Shown here: positions 1 to 11,103 of the stretch, piece after piece | Numbering within the stretch: the first letter of the stretch is position 1 | How the letters are laid out: every line of letters begins with the position of its first letter | From: Dasypus novemcinctus | Lineage: Eukaryota > Chordata > Mammalia > Cingulata > Dasypodidae | DNA: 64,000 nucleotides | Reading direction: 5' to 3' | Assembly (NCBI RefSeq): GCF_030445035.2 | Contig: NC_080696.1 | Coordinates: 27,665,661 to 27,729,660 of the forward strand | Made by a program: the position numbers and the translations under genes | The notes under the pieces: model-generated | The model's input: the letters and a program-made list of their open reading frames with translations, nothing else | What the model was told of the DNA's origin: nothing | Databases searched by the model: none

Positions 1-387
1 TTTCTTTCCCTCTCTCACGAAAACAATAGCCTCTTAGTACGTACCACATTCCTCCCATATTCAGTCGTCTACCTCATAATAGGTACTTTCCTACTACTGT
101 AACTCTACACAATTTACATGATCTAACCTCCATCCTCCCAGAACTCATATTGTTGCTTTGTAAACATATATCACCAATACTACTTCACACTTTTTCCTTC
201 CTTACACAATTGACTTTCCCCAGCACTAATACTTTCCTTTAAAGTGAGCTTAACTAGCAATAAGAAATTGGAATAAGAAGAACAAAGTGACAAAGAGAAG
301 ATATAACACTTACACAAAAACAACAGCTAATTAATCTCCAAGACTAGACAAAGAAGTTAAGGAACTGATTAAACCCGTCAAGAAAAA
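1..387 (+). promoter_or_regulatory. L1-A 5'UTR (proximal part)
   Basis: This is the downstream half of the L1 5'UTR, which in L1s carries the internal RNA polymerase II promoter. It is the reverse complement of the 57,890-58,280 segment of L1-H, with scattered substitutions. The distal, GC-rich part present in L1-H would lie to the left of the window. No core promoter element can be pointed to within this piece. Confidence 0.8.
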
Positions 388-1359
388 ATGTTGACAAGAC
401 AGCAACAAAAATCTACAAACCAAACCAGTAATCAGGAAAACATGGCTGAATCCAATCAACAAACTGAAAATCAGGAAGGGGGGCAAGACTTCGCACAAGC
501 AATGAAAGATCTCAGAACATTTATCACCGACAAATTTGATGAAGTAATGAAAGAGGTTAACAGTGTGAAGACAACACTTGGAGGGGAAATTGCAGACATG
601 CGCAAAAAAATAACAGATATGATGGAAATGAACACCACAATTCAAGAAATCAAAAATACACTTGCAGCAAATATCAGCAGACTAGAAGAGGCAGAGCAGA
701 GAATTAGTGATGTGGAAGACAGTGCATTGGAAATCAAACAGATAGTAGAAGTGGTCAATAAAAAGGTAGAAAAAATCCAGATAGGACTTAGGGACATGAA
801 TGATAATGCAAAACACTCAAACATACGTATTATAGGCATTCCAGAAGGAGAAGAGAAGGGAAAGGAGTCAGAAGGAGTGTTGCAGGAAATAATGGCTGAA
901 AACTTCCCAAATCTACTGAAAGAGACAGATGTACATATCCAAGTAGCACAGTGCACTCCACTGGTCATAAACCCCAACAGGCCCACCCCAAGACATATAC
1001 TTGTCAAATTATCCAATGCTCAAGACAAAGAAAAAATTATAAAAGCAGCAAGAGAAAAGAAAACCATCACATACAAGGGAAACTCCATAAGATTAAGTGC
1101 TGATTTCTCATCTGAAACGATGGAGGCAAGAAGGCAGTGGTATGATATAGTCAAGGTACTAAAGGAAAAAAATCTCCAACCAAGAATACTCTATCCAGCT
1201 AAACTAGCATTCAAAAATGATGGAGAGTTCAAAATATTCACAGATAAACAGAAACTGAAAGAGTATATCAACAAGAAACCTCCCCTTCAAGAAATTCTTA
1301 AGGGAATTCTGCAGGAAGAAAGGAAAAAACAGGACAGTCAGAGATGGAGGAGAGTGTAA
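388..1359 (+). CDS. L1 ORF1p, RNA-binding chaperone (L1-A)
   Basis: An open 323-codon frame encoding L1 ORF1p, the trimeric RNA-binding and nucleic-acid chaperone protein that coats L1 RNA in the ribonucleoprotein particle. The N-terminal third (about residues 1-45) is polar and low-complexity. Residues about 45-130 are heptad-rich and should form the coiled coil ('[19 protein letters not shown]'). An RRM-like domain follows, with '[12 protein letters not shown]' and '[15 protein letters not shown]'. The C-terminal domain has '[18 protein letters not shown]', '[14 protein letters not shown]' and '[11 protein letters not shown]'. Human ORF1p is 338 aa, so the length is normal. The tail reads a few codons further than in L1-H, whose frame ends at a TAG just before. 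No stop or frameshift is present. Whether it is translated is unknown. Confidence 0.93.
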   Translation: MLTRQQQKSTNQTSNQENMAESNQQTENQEGGQDFAQAMKDLRTFITDKFDEVMKEVNSVKTTLGGEIADMRKKITDMMEMNTTIQEIKNTLAANISRLEEAEQRISDVEDSALEIKQIVEVVNKKVEKIQIGLRDMNDNAKHSNIRIIGIPEGEEKGKESEGVLQEIMAENFPNLLKETDVHIQVAQCTPLVINPNRPTPRHILVKLSNAQDKEKIIKAAREKKTITYKGNSIRLSADFSSETMEARRQWYDIVKVLKEKNLQPRILYPAKLAFKNDGEFKIFTDKQKLKEYINKKPPLQEILKGILQEERKKQDSQRWRRV

Positions 1360-1439
1360 AAGCAACAAGAAAGACAAAAATAGAAGGGGAAAATAAAATA
1401 ATACAAACAAAATATAACAAACACAAATCCAACCAAAAT

Positions 1440-4400
1440 ATGGCTACCAAAAATAACTCTCTAAACGTAATAACACTGAATGTCAATGGATTAAACTCAC
1501 CTATCAAAAGATTCAGACTGGGACACTGGATAAGGAAATACTACCCATCTATATGCTGCCTACAAGAGACACATCTTAGACCCAGAGACTCATGGAGGTT
1601 GAAAGTGAATGGCTGGAAAACAATCATACAAGCAAACAACAACCAAAAAAAGGCAGGAGTAGCTATATTAATATCAGACAAAATAGACTTTAAATGCGAA
1701 ACAATTGTGAGAGAAAAAGAAGGATACTATATTTTAGTGAAAGGGACAATTTGTCAAGAAGATCGAATAATCATAAATATTTATGCTTCTGACAAGGGCG
1801 CCTCTAAATATGTGAGGCAAACGCTGGAAAAACTAAGTGTAAGAATAGATACATCTACAATTATAGTGGGGGATTTTAATACACCACTATCAACTCTGGA
1901 CAGAACATCTCAAAAGAGAATCACTAAAGAAACAAACCATTTGAACAGTATATTAGAAGAGCTGGATCTAATAGACATATATAGATCATTACACCCAAAC
2001 ACAGCAGGATATACATTTTTCTCAAGCGCACATGGAACATTCTCCAAGATTGACCATATGCTAGGCCACAAAGAAAGGCTTAATGAATTCAGAAAGATCG
2101 AAATCATACAAAACAATATCTCTGACCACAGTGGAGTCAAGCTGGAAATTTGCAAGGGACAGAGACCCAGACTTCACACGACAATTTGGAAATTAAACAG
2201 CACACTCTTAGAAAAACAGTGGGTCAAAGAGGAAATCTCAAAAGAAATCAATGACTACCTTGAAACAAATGATAATGATAACACAACATACCAAAATTTA
2301 TGGGATGCAGCAAAAGCAGTACTGAGAGGGAAATTTATAGCCATAAAATTCATATATCAAAAAAGAAGAAAGAGCAGAAATTGAAGAATTAACTGCACAT
2401 TTGAAGGAATTAGAAAAACAACAACAAAGTAACCCAACAGGAAGAAGAAGGAAGGAAATAACAAAGATAAGAGCAGAATTAAATGAAATAGAAAATAAGA
2501 AAGCACTTGAAAAAATAAACAAGACCAAGAGCTGGTTTTTTTAGAAGATCAACAAAATTGACAAACCTTTAGCGAGACTAACAAAGAAAAAAAGAGAAAA
2601 GATGCAAATACACAAAATAAGAAATGAGAAAGGTGAAATCACCACTGACCCCACAGAAATAAAGACTATCATAAGAGGATACTTTGAAAAACTATATTCC
2701 AACAAAAATGACAATTTAGAGGAAATGGACAAATTCCTAGAAATACATAAGCAGCCCATACTGACGAAAGAAGAAATTGATGATCTTAACAAACCAATCA
2801 CAAGCAAAGAGATAGAATCAGTCATTAAAAATCTCCCAACTAAGAAGAGCCCAGGGCCAGACAGCTTCACAGGTGAATTCTACAAAACATTCCGGAAAGA
2901 ACTAACACCAATCCTGTTGAAACTATTCCAAAAAATCGAAACAGAAGGAACACTGCCTAATTCCTTCTATGATGCCAACATTACTCTAGTACCAAAGCCA
3001 AACAAAGACAGCACAAGAAAGGAAAATTACAGACCAATTTCTCTAATGAACCTAGACGCAAAAATACTTAACAAAATACTTGCTAATCGTATTCAACAAC
3101 ACATTAAACGAATTATTCACCATGACCAAGTGGGATTTATCCCAGGTATGCAAGGATGGTTCAACATAAGAAAATCAATCAATATAATACACCATATAAA
3201 CAGATTGAGAGAAAAAAACCACATGATTATATCTATAGATGCAGAAAAGGCATTTGACAAAATACAGCACCCCTTCCTGATAAAAACACTCCAAAAGATC
3301 GGAATACAAGAAAACTTTTTGAACATGATAAAGAGTATATATGAAAAACCTAAAGCCAACATTGTTTACAATGGCGAAATCCTGAAATCCTTCCCTCTAA
3401 AATCAGGAACAAGACAAGGATGCCCATTGTCTCCGTTCCTATTTAACATTGTCTTGGAAGTACTGGCTCGAGCACTGAGACAAGAACCAGATATAAAAGG
3501 CATTCAAATTGGAAGGGAAGAAGTCAAAATTTCATTATTTGCAGATGACATGATCCTATATATAGAAAACCCTGAGAGATCTTCAACAAAGCTCCTAGAA
3601 CTCATAAATGAGTTTAGCAAAGTCGCAGGTTATAAGATCAATGCGCAAAAATCAGTAGCATTTCTATACACTAATAATGAACAAGATCAGGAGGAAATCA
3701 AGAAACAAATACCATTCACAATAGTAAATAAAAAAATCAAATACTTAGGAATAAATTTAACTAAAGAGGTAAAAAACTTATACATCGAGAACTATACAAG
3801 ATTGTTCAAGGAAATCAAAGAAGACCTAAATAAATGGAAGAATATTCCCTGTTCATGGATAGGAAGACTGAATATTATTAAGATGTCTATCCTACCAAAA
3901 CTGATCTACACATTCAATGCAATCCCAATAAAAATCAACACAGCCTTCTTTAAGGAACTAGAAAAACTAACTATGAAATTTATTTGGAATAAAAAGAGGC
4001 CCCGAATAGCCAAAGACATATTGAAAAAGAAAAACGAAATAGGAGGAATCACACTTCCTGACTTCAAAACATACTACAAAGCTACAGTAGTGAAAACAGC
4101 ATGGTACTGGCATAAGGAGAGACACACAGACCAATGGAATCGAATTGAAAGTTCAGATATAGAACCTCATGTATATAGCCATATAATATTCGATAAAGCC
4201 ACCAAACCTTCTCAACTGGGAGAGAATGGCCTATTCAACAAATGGTGCCTGGAGAACTGGATAGCCATATGTAGAAGAATGAAAGAGGATTACCATCTCA
4301 CACCTTATACAAAGATCAACTCAAGATGGATCAAAGACCTAAATATAAGAGCCAAGACCATAAAGACCTTAGAAAGCAGTGTAGGGAAACATCTACAGGA

Positions 4401-5259
4401 CCTTGTAATAGGAAATGGCTTCATGAATATCACACCAAAAGCACGAGCAGCAAAAGAACAAATAGATAAATGGGAGTACCTAAAAATTAAAGCCTTCTGC
4501 ACCTCAAAGGAGTTTGTCAAGAAAGTAAAAAGGGACCCCACACAATGGGAGAAAATATTTGGCAACCATATATCTGATAAGAGACTTATAACTTGCATAT
4601 ATAAAGAACTCATAGATCTCGAAAACAAAAAGATAAACAACCCATTTAAAAAATGGGAAAAAGATTTAAACAGACACTTCTCCAAAGAAGAAATACAAAT
4701 GGCTAAAAAGCACATGAAAAAATGCTCCAAATCCCTAGCTATCAGGGAAATGCAAATCAAAACTACAATGAGATACCATCTTACTCCCATAAGATTGGCA
4801 GCCATGAAAAAAACAGTAGAATACAAATGCTGGAGAGGATGTGAAGAAAGGGGAACACTCATCCATTGCTGGTGGGAATGCAGAAGGATCCAACCATTCT
4901 GGAGGACAGTTTGGCAGTTTCTCAAAAAATTATCCATAGATTTGCCATATGACCCAGCCATACCACTGCTGGGTATATACCCATCAGATCTGAAAACAAG
5001 GACACAAACCGATATATGTACACCAATGTTCATAGCAGCATTGTTCACCATCGCAAAAAGTTGGAATCAATCCAAAAGTCCATCCACAGATGAGTGGATC
5101 AATAAAATGTGGTATATACACACAATGGAATACTACTCAGCTGTAAGAACCAATACACTACAATCGCACGTGATAACATGGATGAACCTTGAGAATCTTA
5201 TGTTAAATGAAGCAACCCAGGCATTGAAGGACAAATACTATATGACCTCAATGATATGA
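1440..5259 (+). pseudogene. L1 ORF2p endonuclease/reverse transcriptase, two lesions (L1-A)
   Basis: Encodes the L1 replicase. The ATG at 1440 starts '[19 protein letters not shown]'. The apurinic-type endonuclease domain has 'CCLQETHL', 'IVGDFNTPL' and 'SDHSG' (the Asn, Glu, Asp and His active-site blocks). The reverse transcriptase follows with '[16 protein letters not shown]' and '[10 protein letters not shown]' (FADD near 3,537-3,548). The C-terminal Cys-rich segment reads '[18 protein letters not shown]'. The frame is broken by one extra A in the run near 2,345 ('ataaaattc' against 'ataaattc' in L1-H) and by a TAG at 2542-2544 where L1-H has GAG. From 2545 to the TGA at 5259 the frame is fully open. 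The length without the insertion is 3,819 nt (1,272 codons plus stop), equal to L1-H. It should be unable to make full-length ORF2p. Confidence 0.94.
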
Positions 5260-7822
5260 AATAAGTTAACTGCCTCAGAGAGCTAGAGTCTGGAAAAGTG
5301 GCTTGCTGGAAATCGGGGGGTGGAGGAAGGATGTGAGTTAATGTCTGTAGGGGTAGAATCTGTGATGAGCTGGGGGTAAGTATGAGCACAAAGAAGGGAC
5401 AAAATGGGGGCAAGGGGTTACCTTCGGGTGGGGTTTTCTGGGTTTGAGGGGGGCTGGGGATGGGAAGAGGGGTAATATGATCCAAGAAATAGGTGGGAGG
5501 GAGGGGCAACATACAAACATGGGAGAGTGCCAGAAGTTCGTTGAGAACTAAATGTTGAGTAAAACGTATCAAAGTATAAGTAGGAGGGTCACCTGGTTAG
5601 GACGCTCAGGGGGTATGGTCTGATGCAGGACGGACTCCGGAGGGAATAGCTGAAGGCTCATTTTGCCAAGGTGGGTTCTACCATTGGGTGGGGTGGACCC
5701 ATATCCTGGGGAAGACTAATGCCGTCGAATAGAGAGAACTGTATCTCTCGTGAGAAAGGACGGCTCCCAGGGCATTAGATTGGCAGGCATTGTGGGCCCT
5801 AAGGGGAGGGGAAAATGGACGTGCAATGGATAGAACAAAGGTAAATAAGGGGGCAAAAGAGGAGTTATGTGAGAGTACACGAGGATGAATATAAAACAGC
5901 TAATATTACACCAAAAACATATAGGGGACGACAGACTAATAATGAAAACCATAAGACAAAACATAGGATAACTAAAAAATTTAGAAAACTGTACAACCTA
6001 AAGTATGGACCACATAGTAAGCACAAATGTTACCTTGTTTGAAAACTATAGTTTCGGAATCTGTACATCAGTTTCAGGAAATATGATATGAATAAGTTAA
6101 AAGATTATTGCTTTGGAAGGGAAAAGGTTTTATGGTGGATCTGGGGAAATACTGTATATTGTATATATGAATTTTGGTGATCTAAGACTCTTCTGAAGCT
6201 GACATTATGTTGGGATTCACTTTACGGGAAGTTTTGGATCACAGAGTGGTTCAACAATGGCAGCGGAAGAATACTGATATGGGATCTTATTGACAGGATA
6301 TATATGGTTGACAGGGAGTTATACAGGGCATATGCCCAGGGTATATGGTAATGTCTATATATACTCATAGTGGAAACAATTAAAAACAACAGCTGGGGGG
6401 TACTGGGCTCCTGGCCGGGGGGTCACTGTTGTGGGCCCTGGGAGAGCAGCGGCAATCCTCCAGGTGCAACGGCAAGAACCAGGAAGGAAGGAGGGCCCAA
6501 CAGTGGGCTCTTGATACTAATGGCTACACTTTTGAGCCTATGCACCTGCAATAAGAACAAGGCCTAGAGTAGCATTGTGCCTGGGGGTTTCCTCCTGACA
6601 GCCTTCATGTTACTCAAATGTGGCCACTCTCACAGCCAAACTCAGCATGTAGATGTGATGCATTCCCCCCAGCGTGGGACACGACACCCGGGGATGAGCC
6701 TCCCTGGCACCGAGGGATCACTACCACATACCAGCTGAAGAAGCAACTAGAAAATGACCTTGAATTAAAGATTCAATGCGGAACAGCAGAATATACCTGT
6801 CTACATATAATAACATGACTTCGGGAAGCAGTTTGACCTAATGTAAGGGGGAAATGGAAAGGAGAAATGAGATTATAAGGCTGTGAGTCTCTAAAAAAGA
6901 GTCTGGAGGTTGTCAGAAGGAATACCCCTATGTACAACTGAACAGAGTCTAAGAGACAGATAAGGTAGATACAACCCCAGGTATTGGTTCTTTTGAGGGA
7001 TAAAGAGACCCACGGGTTCTATGGTCATGGCAGAAGGGGTTCACTGCCATGACAGATGGCCCTTCTTTGGAGCTGGTGTTTCTGCGTGATGGAAATGGAC
7101 TGAGAGGGGATCTCTTTTCACAAGACTTGCATGCTACTTTATTGGAATTGTAGTTGGTGCTGAGTTTAAGATATATGTAGGGGATTTGAATCTCTGGACT
7201 GATAATATGACACCCAGGCCCAGAGCCTCAACAGACTTCAGCTCCTACACTTTGACTTATTGGACTTACTCCACTCAGCTAACATGGAGTTGAAGAAGGT
7301 CAACCACCACAACATGGAGCCTAGAGTGTCTACAACTAGAAGCGGGAAGAGTGCATCCAGTACCCATGTGGAATCTAAGCCCTCACTTGACATAGGTGTG
7401 CAATGGACACAACCAATCCAATGTCCACAGAGAAAATGTGAAATGGGTGTGGCAACGGTAGCCATGGGGGCTGCTGGGTGTGGGGAACGGGAGGAAGAGA
7501 TGAGATGTGGAGGCGTTTTCGGGACGTGGAGTTGTCCTGGATAGTGCTTCACGGACAATTATGGGACACTGTAGATCCCCCCAGGGCCCACTGGATGGAA
7601 CGTGAGAGAGTCTGGGCTATGATGTGGACCATTGACTATGGGGTGCAGTGATGCTCAGAGATGAACTTACCAGGTGCAATGGATGTATCACGATGATGGG
7701 AGAGAGTGTTGCTGTGGGGGGAGTGGGGGGCGGGGGCGGTGGGGTTGAATGGGACCTCATATATATTTTTTTAATGTAATTAAAAAATAATAATAATAAA
7801 AAAAAATTAAAAAAAAAAAAAG
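5260..7822 (+). other. L1-A 3'UTR, unusually long (2.56 kb)
   Basis: Non-coding L1 tail from the ORF2 stop to the A-rich end. It is homologous, in opposite orientation, to 16,804-19,753, 42,299-44,177, 46,627-49,468 and 50,207-53,028, and in the same orientation to 40,243-41,655. Small ORFs in it are not conserved between copies. The last 120 bp contain a G-rich tract. A segment of about 180 bp present in the other copies is missing at about 6,203. Confidence 0.9.
7707..7748 (+). other. G-rich tract (possible G-quadruplex) in L1-A 3'UTR
   Basis: A run of G blocks ('ggggggagtggggggcgggg') sits just before the A-rich tail. Equivalent tracts occur at the same place in L1-D (41,528-41,572) and, as C blocks, in L1-H (50,290-50,331). 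Four or more G3+ blocks with short loops fit a quadruplex. G-rich 3'UTR ends are known in other mammalian L1s. Confidence 0.7.
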
Positions 7823-8040
7823 AATGTAAACTATATTGTAAACTACAGTCCATGGCTAGTAGCAATGCTTCAGCATGGGTTCTTCAATTGTAACAAATGT
7901 ACCACACTAATGAAGAATGTTGTTAATGTGGAATAGTGTGGAAGGGGGAGGGATCGGGGCATATGAGAATACCCTATATTTTTTACATAACATTTATGTA
8001 GTCTAAATTTCTTTTAAAAATATTTTAAAAAAATAAAAGG
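7823..8040 (+). mobile_element. Old L1M-type 3' end fragment
   Basis: Resembles the 3'UTR end shared by L1MA/L1MB families: 'caattgtaacaaatgtacca' and 'ctaatgaagaatgttgttaat', then a G-rich stretch, 'catatgagaataccctatat' and an A-rich tail. It begins where L1-A's A-tail stops, so L1-A probably inserted into this older element, whose upstream part would lie left of the window. Confidence 0.7.
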
Positions 8041-10344
8041 GGATAGAAAATCTTCTGAATATTAAGTTGTCAAAATGATGTCAATCAACTGTTTCAGTTC
8101 CATTCAAGTTATGTGCTAATTTCTCATATTGATTTTTCATAAAAAAATTAAGAATGCATTAAACTCAGCTAATTTGTCTTTCAATTTTGTTGAGTCGCTA
8201 ACATTTGTAAATGACTTGACTTGTATAAAGACTTTTTGGTTTAGGTAGTAGTGCAAACATGGCCTAGCTTCTCCACTTTTCTATCTCTGAACTTTGCCAA
8301 TGGTTCTTTGTAGCTCTTCACATCAAGTAGTAGATTTCATATCTCCATTCACTGGCATTAAGCTGGTCTTATAATTTGCTTTACCCACCAGAAGGTGATA
8401 TTGCATCAGTTCCAGGCATCTGAGAGGCCTTTGCACACTCTTCTCTAATTCTGTAAACCTGCCATGTGAATAATCATGGACTGAAGTAATAGAAAAAGAG
8501 AGACTTATAGTCTAGTTACCCCTACCCCACATCATACCATCTGACATCTAGCTAACAACCACACCTAAGAGTAAGGCTATCTAAGCTGCCAACTGACCAT
8601 CTCATACATAAGAGCAAGCCAAGCCAAAACCAGCCAATTCTGGAACATAGTTTTTGAAGTCACTCATTTCCTTAAGTTTTGTGAAAGATACCAAAAATAC
8701 TTTTCTAAGATTTATCATGTGACTACTAATTTTTATAATTAGGGGCACCTTATATAAACAATGCCATAAATAATTTGAAAATTTATGTTGATTTGATTGA
8801 ACCTTGAAAATATAACATTTTATTAAAATTGTATTCTTATGTGCTTTAAATACATCTTCATCAAAAGCATGGGATTTCATATTTAGATTAGTCAATTTAT
8901 ATATAATAAGCATGAACTAAATTCCACTCAAATTTCTTTTTAATTGCAAGCAACATTTATAAAGACCTCAAGTTCCTGTAACCTAAAATAAATAGATAAG
9001 TAAGGCAGCTTTGGTGTATGTGTTTAGCCTAGATGATGTAAGACATCAAAGCAAAGAGTGATTTTTGAGATGTTCTTGAAATTTTGATCTCATGAGACTC
9101 TCTTTTTCAGTAAGAATCCATCATTTGGGAATAATTTGGTGGTGTAATACGACAAGAAAGAAAGGTTGTAAAATATTGTAATCATTCTATGGGAGTCCTG
9201 TCTGATGATATGCATGTTTGTTTTGTAATGTCACAACTTCTACTACACACTTATTGTATATAAATGCCCATGTAGGAATGATAAAGAAAGAAGAAAAAAA
9301 ATCACCACGTAGACTAAAATATATGCCTTTTGCCATTTCTTTCCACGGAAAGTGGCCTAAATTTCTGGAGACTGAACAAATACCAAATAATGAGTCAGCT
9401 TAAATAACTAGAATTTATTTGCACATGGTTTTGAGGCTAAGATACGTTACAAATCAAGGTGTCACCAGACAATGACCTCTCCCCAAAGAATGGTATTCTG
9501 GGCTTTCAACAATTCTTGATCCTTGTCACGTCTGTTTAATTTCTCTTCTTTAATTTCCTTTGTTAATAAAGAATTCAACTACATTGGATTTATGCCCACC
9601 CTCATTCAGTTTGGCCTTACCTTAAATAATACTTCATCAAAGTTCCTGTTTACCAGTGGTTCATACCCAAAAATATCAGTAGATCAGACTTGAAAATGCC
9701 TTTTTGGGGAGATGTGATTCAATAGTCAATAGGAATAAATAGTAGAAAGCCTTGAGGAAATGAGAAGTCATACCATGATTGAAGGTGTTTTGATTAATAA
9801 AAGATCCAGGATAATAATGTTTCAAATTGCCTTTTTGATTTGAGTTTTGCATATTATTATTGTTTTTATTTGTTTTTCCTATGGGGCAATTCATCATGGT
9901 AGTTGTGAACAGTTAAGAGGAATATCTTGATTTTATAAAGTAAGAGAAGAGGAATTGTAAAATGTACTAACTGTGAAAGAAGAACCAAAACATTCCCCAA
10001 CCTAAGGGTATTCTCAGATTAATTTTATGAAAACACATATATTGATGTTAAGATTTTTGTCATATACTCACCTATAACTAAGTTTATCCATGATATTCTT
10101 GAAATGTTCAGTATATCCAGGGCCAATAATAGTGTGGTATGAACATTATTGGGTTAGGTAGACATTACAGAGTCAGCAAATGACTAGACCTGGGAAAGTT
10201 CTTTCACACATTCCCATTTCATGGCCTCTGATATTGAAAATGCTCACTGGGAAGTATACCATCTCACTACCCTTCTGTCTCTCTGCTCTTCATGCACTCA
10301 TACAGGTGATACAAACCAGAAAACAGCATATGGCCTCTTCCTAC
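8041..10344. other. Intergenic DNA, no gene seen
   Basis: AT-rich DNA with only short, unsupported ORFs. No protein family, RNA gene or clear repeat is recognised. Some parts may be ancient repeats too diverged to name. Confidence 0.6.
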
Positions 10345-10545
10345 AAGTGACTTCTTGCATGATTCTGGGCAATTTACATCTGTCTTTTCCCCAGTTATCT
10401 CATTTATAAAGGTGGCAAGAGGAAACTACCTATTTCACATATTCTTATAATGATAAGGAAAGTTAATTCTTGTATTTAGAACAAACAGCATATAGCATGT
10501 GCTAAGTAATGTGAGCTATTTATTATTTTTATTATTATTGGTAAG
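10345..10545 (+). repeat. MIR SINE
   Basis: Matches the MIR core and 3' part in order: 'tgattctgggcaatttacat', 'ccccagttatctcatttata', 'ctacctatttcacatattct', 'aatgataaggaaagttaatt', 'catatagcatgtgctaagta', then 'ttattatt'. MIR is an ancient tRNA-derived SINE found across mammals. The 5' head is not clear; weak similarity may begin near 10,150. Confidence 0.7.
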
Positions 10546-11004
10546 GTTTCTGTTAATACAAATACAGTTTTTTACTCCCCTACCTTTCTGGCATTGGTGG
10601 AACAAGTGCTTTTGAATATGGACAGGCAACATTGTAAGACATGTTTATATATTTCATAATGGCAGTGTGAATCCTGGCTCACAGAGGCAATGCTCAGTTG
10701 CAGCATACAATGCCCTGCAATTCATCATGAACTCTGTAAGAAATGGCAATGTGTTAAATACTATTTCTTTTTCCTTCCCATCTGTTTCTATTGCATAAGC
10801 ATCAATAATTGTTTCTGTCCCATGATAGGTAATTTTCTTGCTATCTTATAGCTGTCCCACAGAGATAAATGATTATTTCAGAAAGCTTAAGAACATGGAC
10901 CCCAAGTATGCACAAGAACATATAAAGCCTGTTACATCTTCTACATAGCATCTTCAGAAACGGGAAAGCAATGATTTTCCCAAAGGTGGGTGGTTAGAAT
11001 AAAC
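10546..11004. other. Intergenic DNA, nothing recognised
   Basis: No ORF of interest and no named repeat could be seen. Confidence 0.5.
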
Positions 11005-11103
11005 CGTTTTTTGTTTTTTCATTTTTGTATTTTGGAACAAGGGATTGAACCCAGGACCTCCTACATGGGAAGTAGACAATCACTGAACTACATCCACACC
11101 CCA
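11005..11103 (-). repeat. Short tRNA-derived SINE (antisense)
   Basis: Read on the minus strand it begins 'tggggtgtggatgtagttca' and carries an A-box-like start and a B-box 'GGGTTCAATCCC' (11,041-11,052), closely resembling a tRNA-Ala-like gene without intact folding. It ends in an A-rich tail (T-rich on the plus strand, 11,005-11,035). It probably belongs to the same tRNA-derived SINE lineage as the DAS elements but lacks their long body. It is unlikely to be a working tRNA because the anticodon arm is not paired. Confidence 0.6.

Larger units (their letters stand above)
1..7822 (+). mobile_element. L1-A: near-complete L1 (LINE-1) retrotransposon
   Basis: This sense-strand L1 enters the window inside its 5'UTR (1-387). 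It continues with ORF1 (388-1359), an 80-nt spacer, ORF2 (1440-5259), a 2.56-kb 3'UTR and an A-rich tail with AATAAA-like motifs ending near 7,822. The ORFs match L1 proteins clearly: ORF1p RNA-binding domain, endonuclease, reverse transcriptase with FADD, and a C-terminal Cys-rich segment. The 5'UTR is homologous to that of the antisense copy L1-H near 57,890-58,280, so the true 5' end lies a few hundred bases upstream of the window. Only two lesions are seen in ORF2, so the copy is young. Relative to L1-H, L1-B and L1-G it lacks about 180 bp in the 3'UTR, with the junction near 6,203. The upstream TSD lies outside the window and cannot be checked. Confidence 0.95.

Noticed and set aside
4305-5051. 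248-codon open frame on the minus strand inside L1-A ORF2
   Set aside because: It is the antisense shadow of a conserved coding region; L1-E, L1-G and L1-H do not keep it open, and it has no family motif.
5581-5760. Possible host gene exon in G-rich sequence after ORF2
   Set aside because: The same sequence occurs at the same place in the other L1 3'UTRs, so it is L1 tail.
6370-6818. Two short frames in the L1 3'UTR, including one with 'ACRCDAFPPAWDTTPGDEPPW' that recurs at 40,439 and 51,227
   Set aside because: The second is repeated in three copies and looked protein-like, but this only shows that the copies are related. It is short, it starts at different contexts, and there is no sign of codon-biased change. 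A dN/dS test on many copies would decide.
11041-11103. Possible tRNA gene
   Set aside because: It has a B-box, but the acceptor and anticodon stems do not pair and it ends in an A-rich tail, so it is a SINE head.
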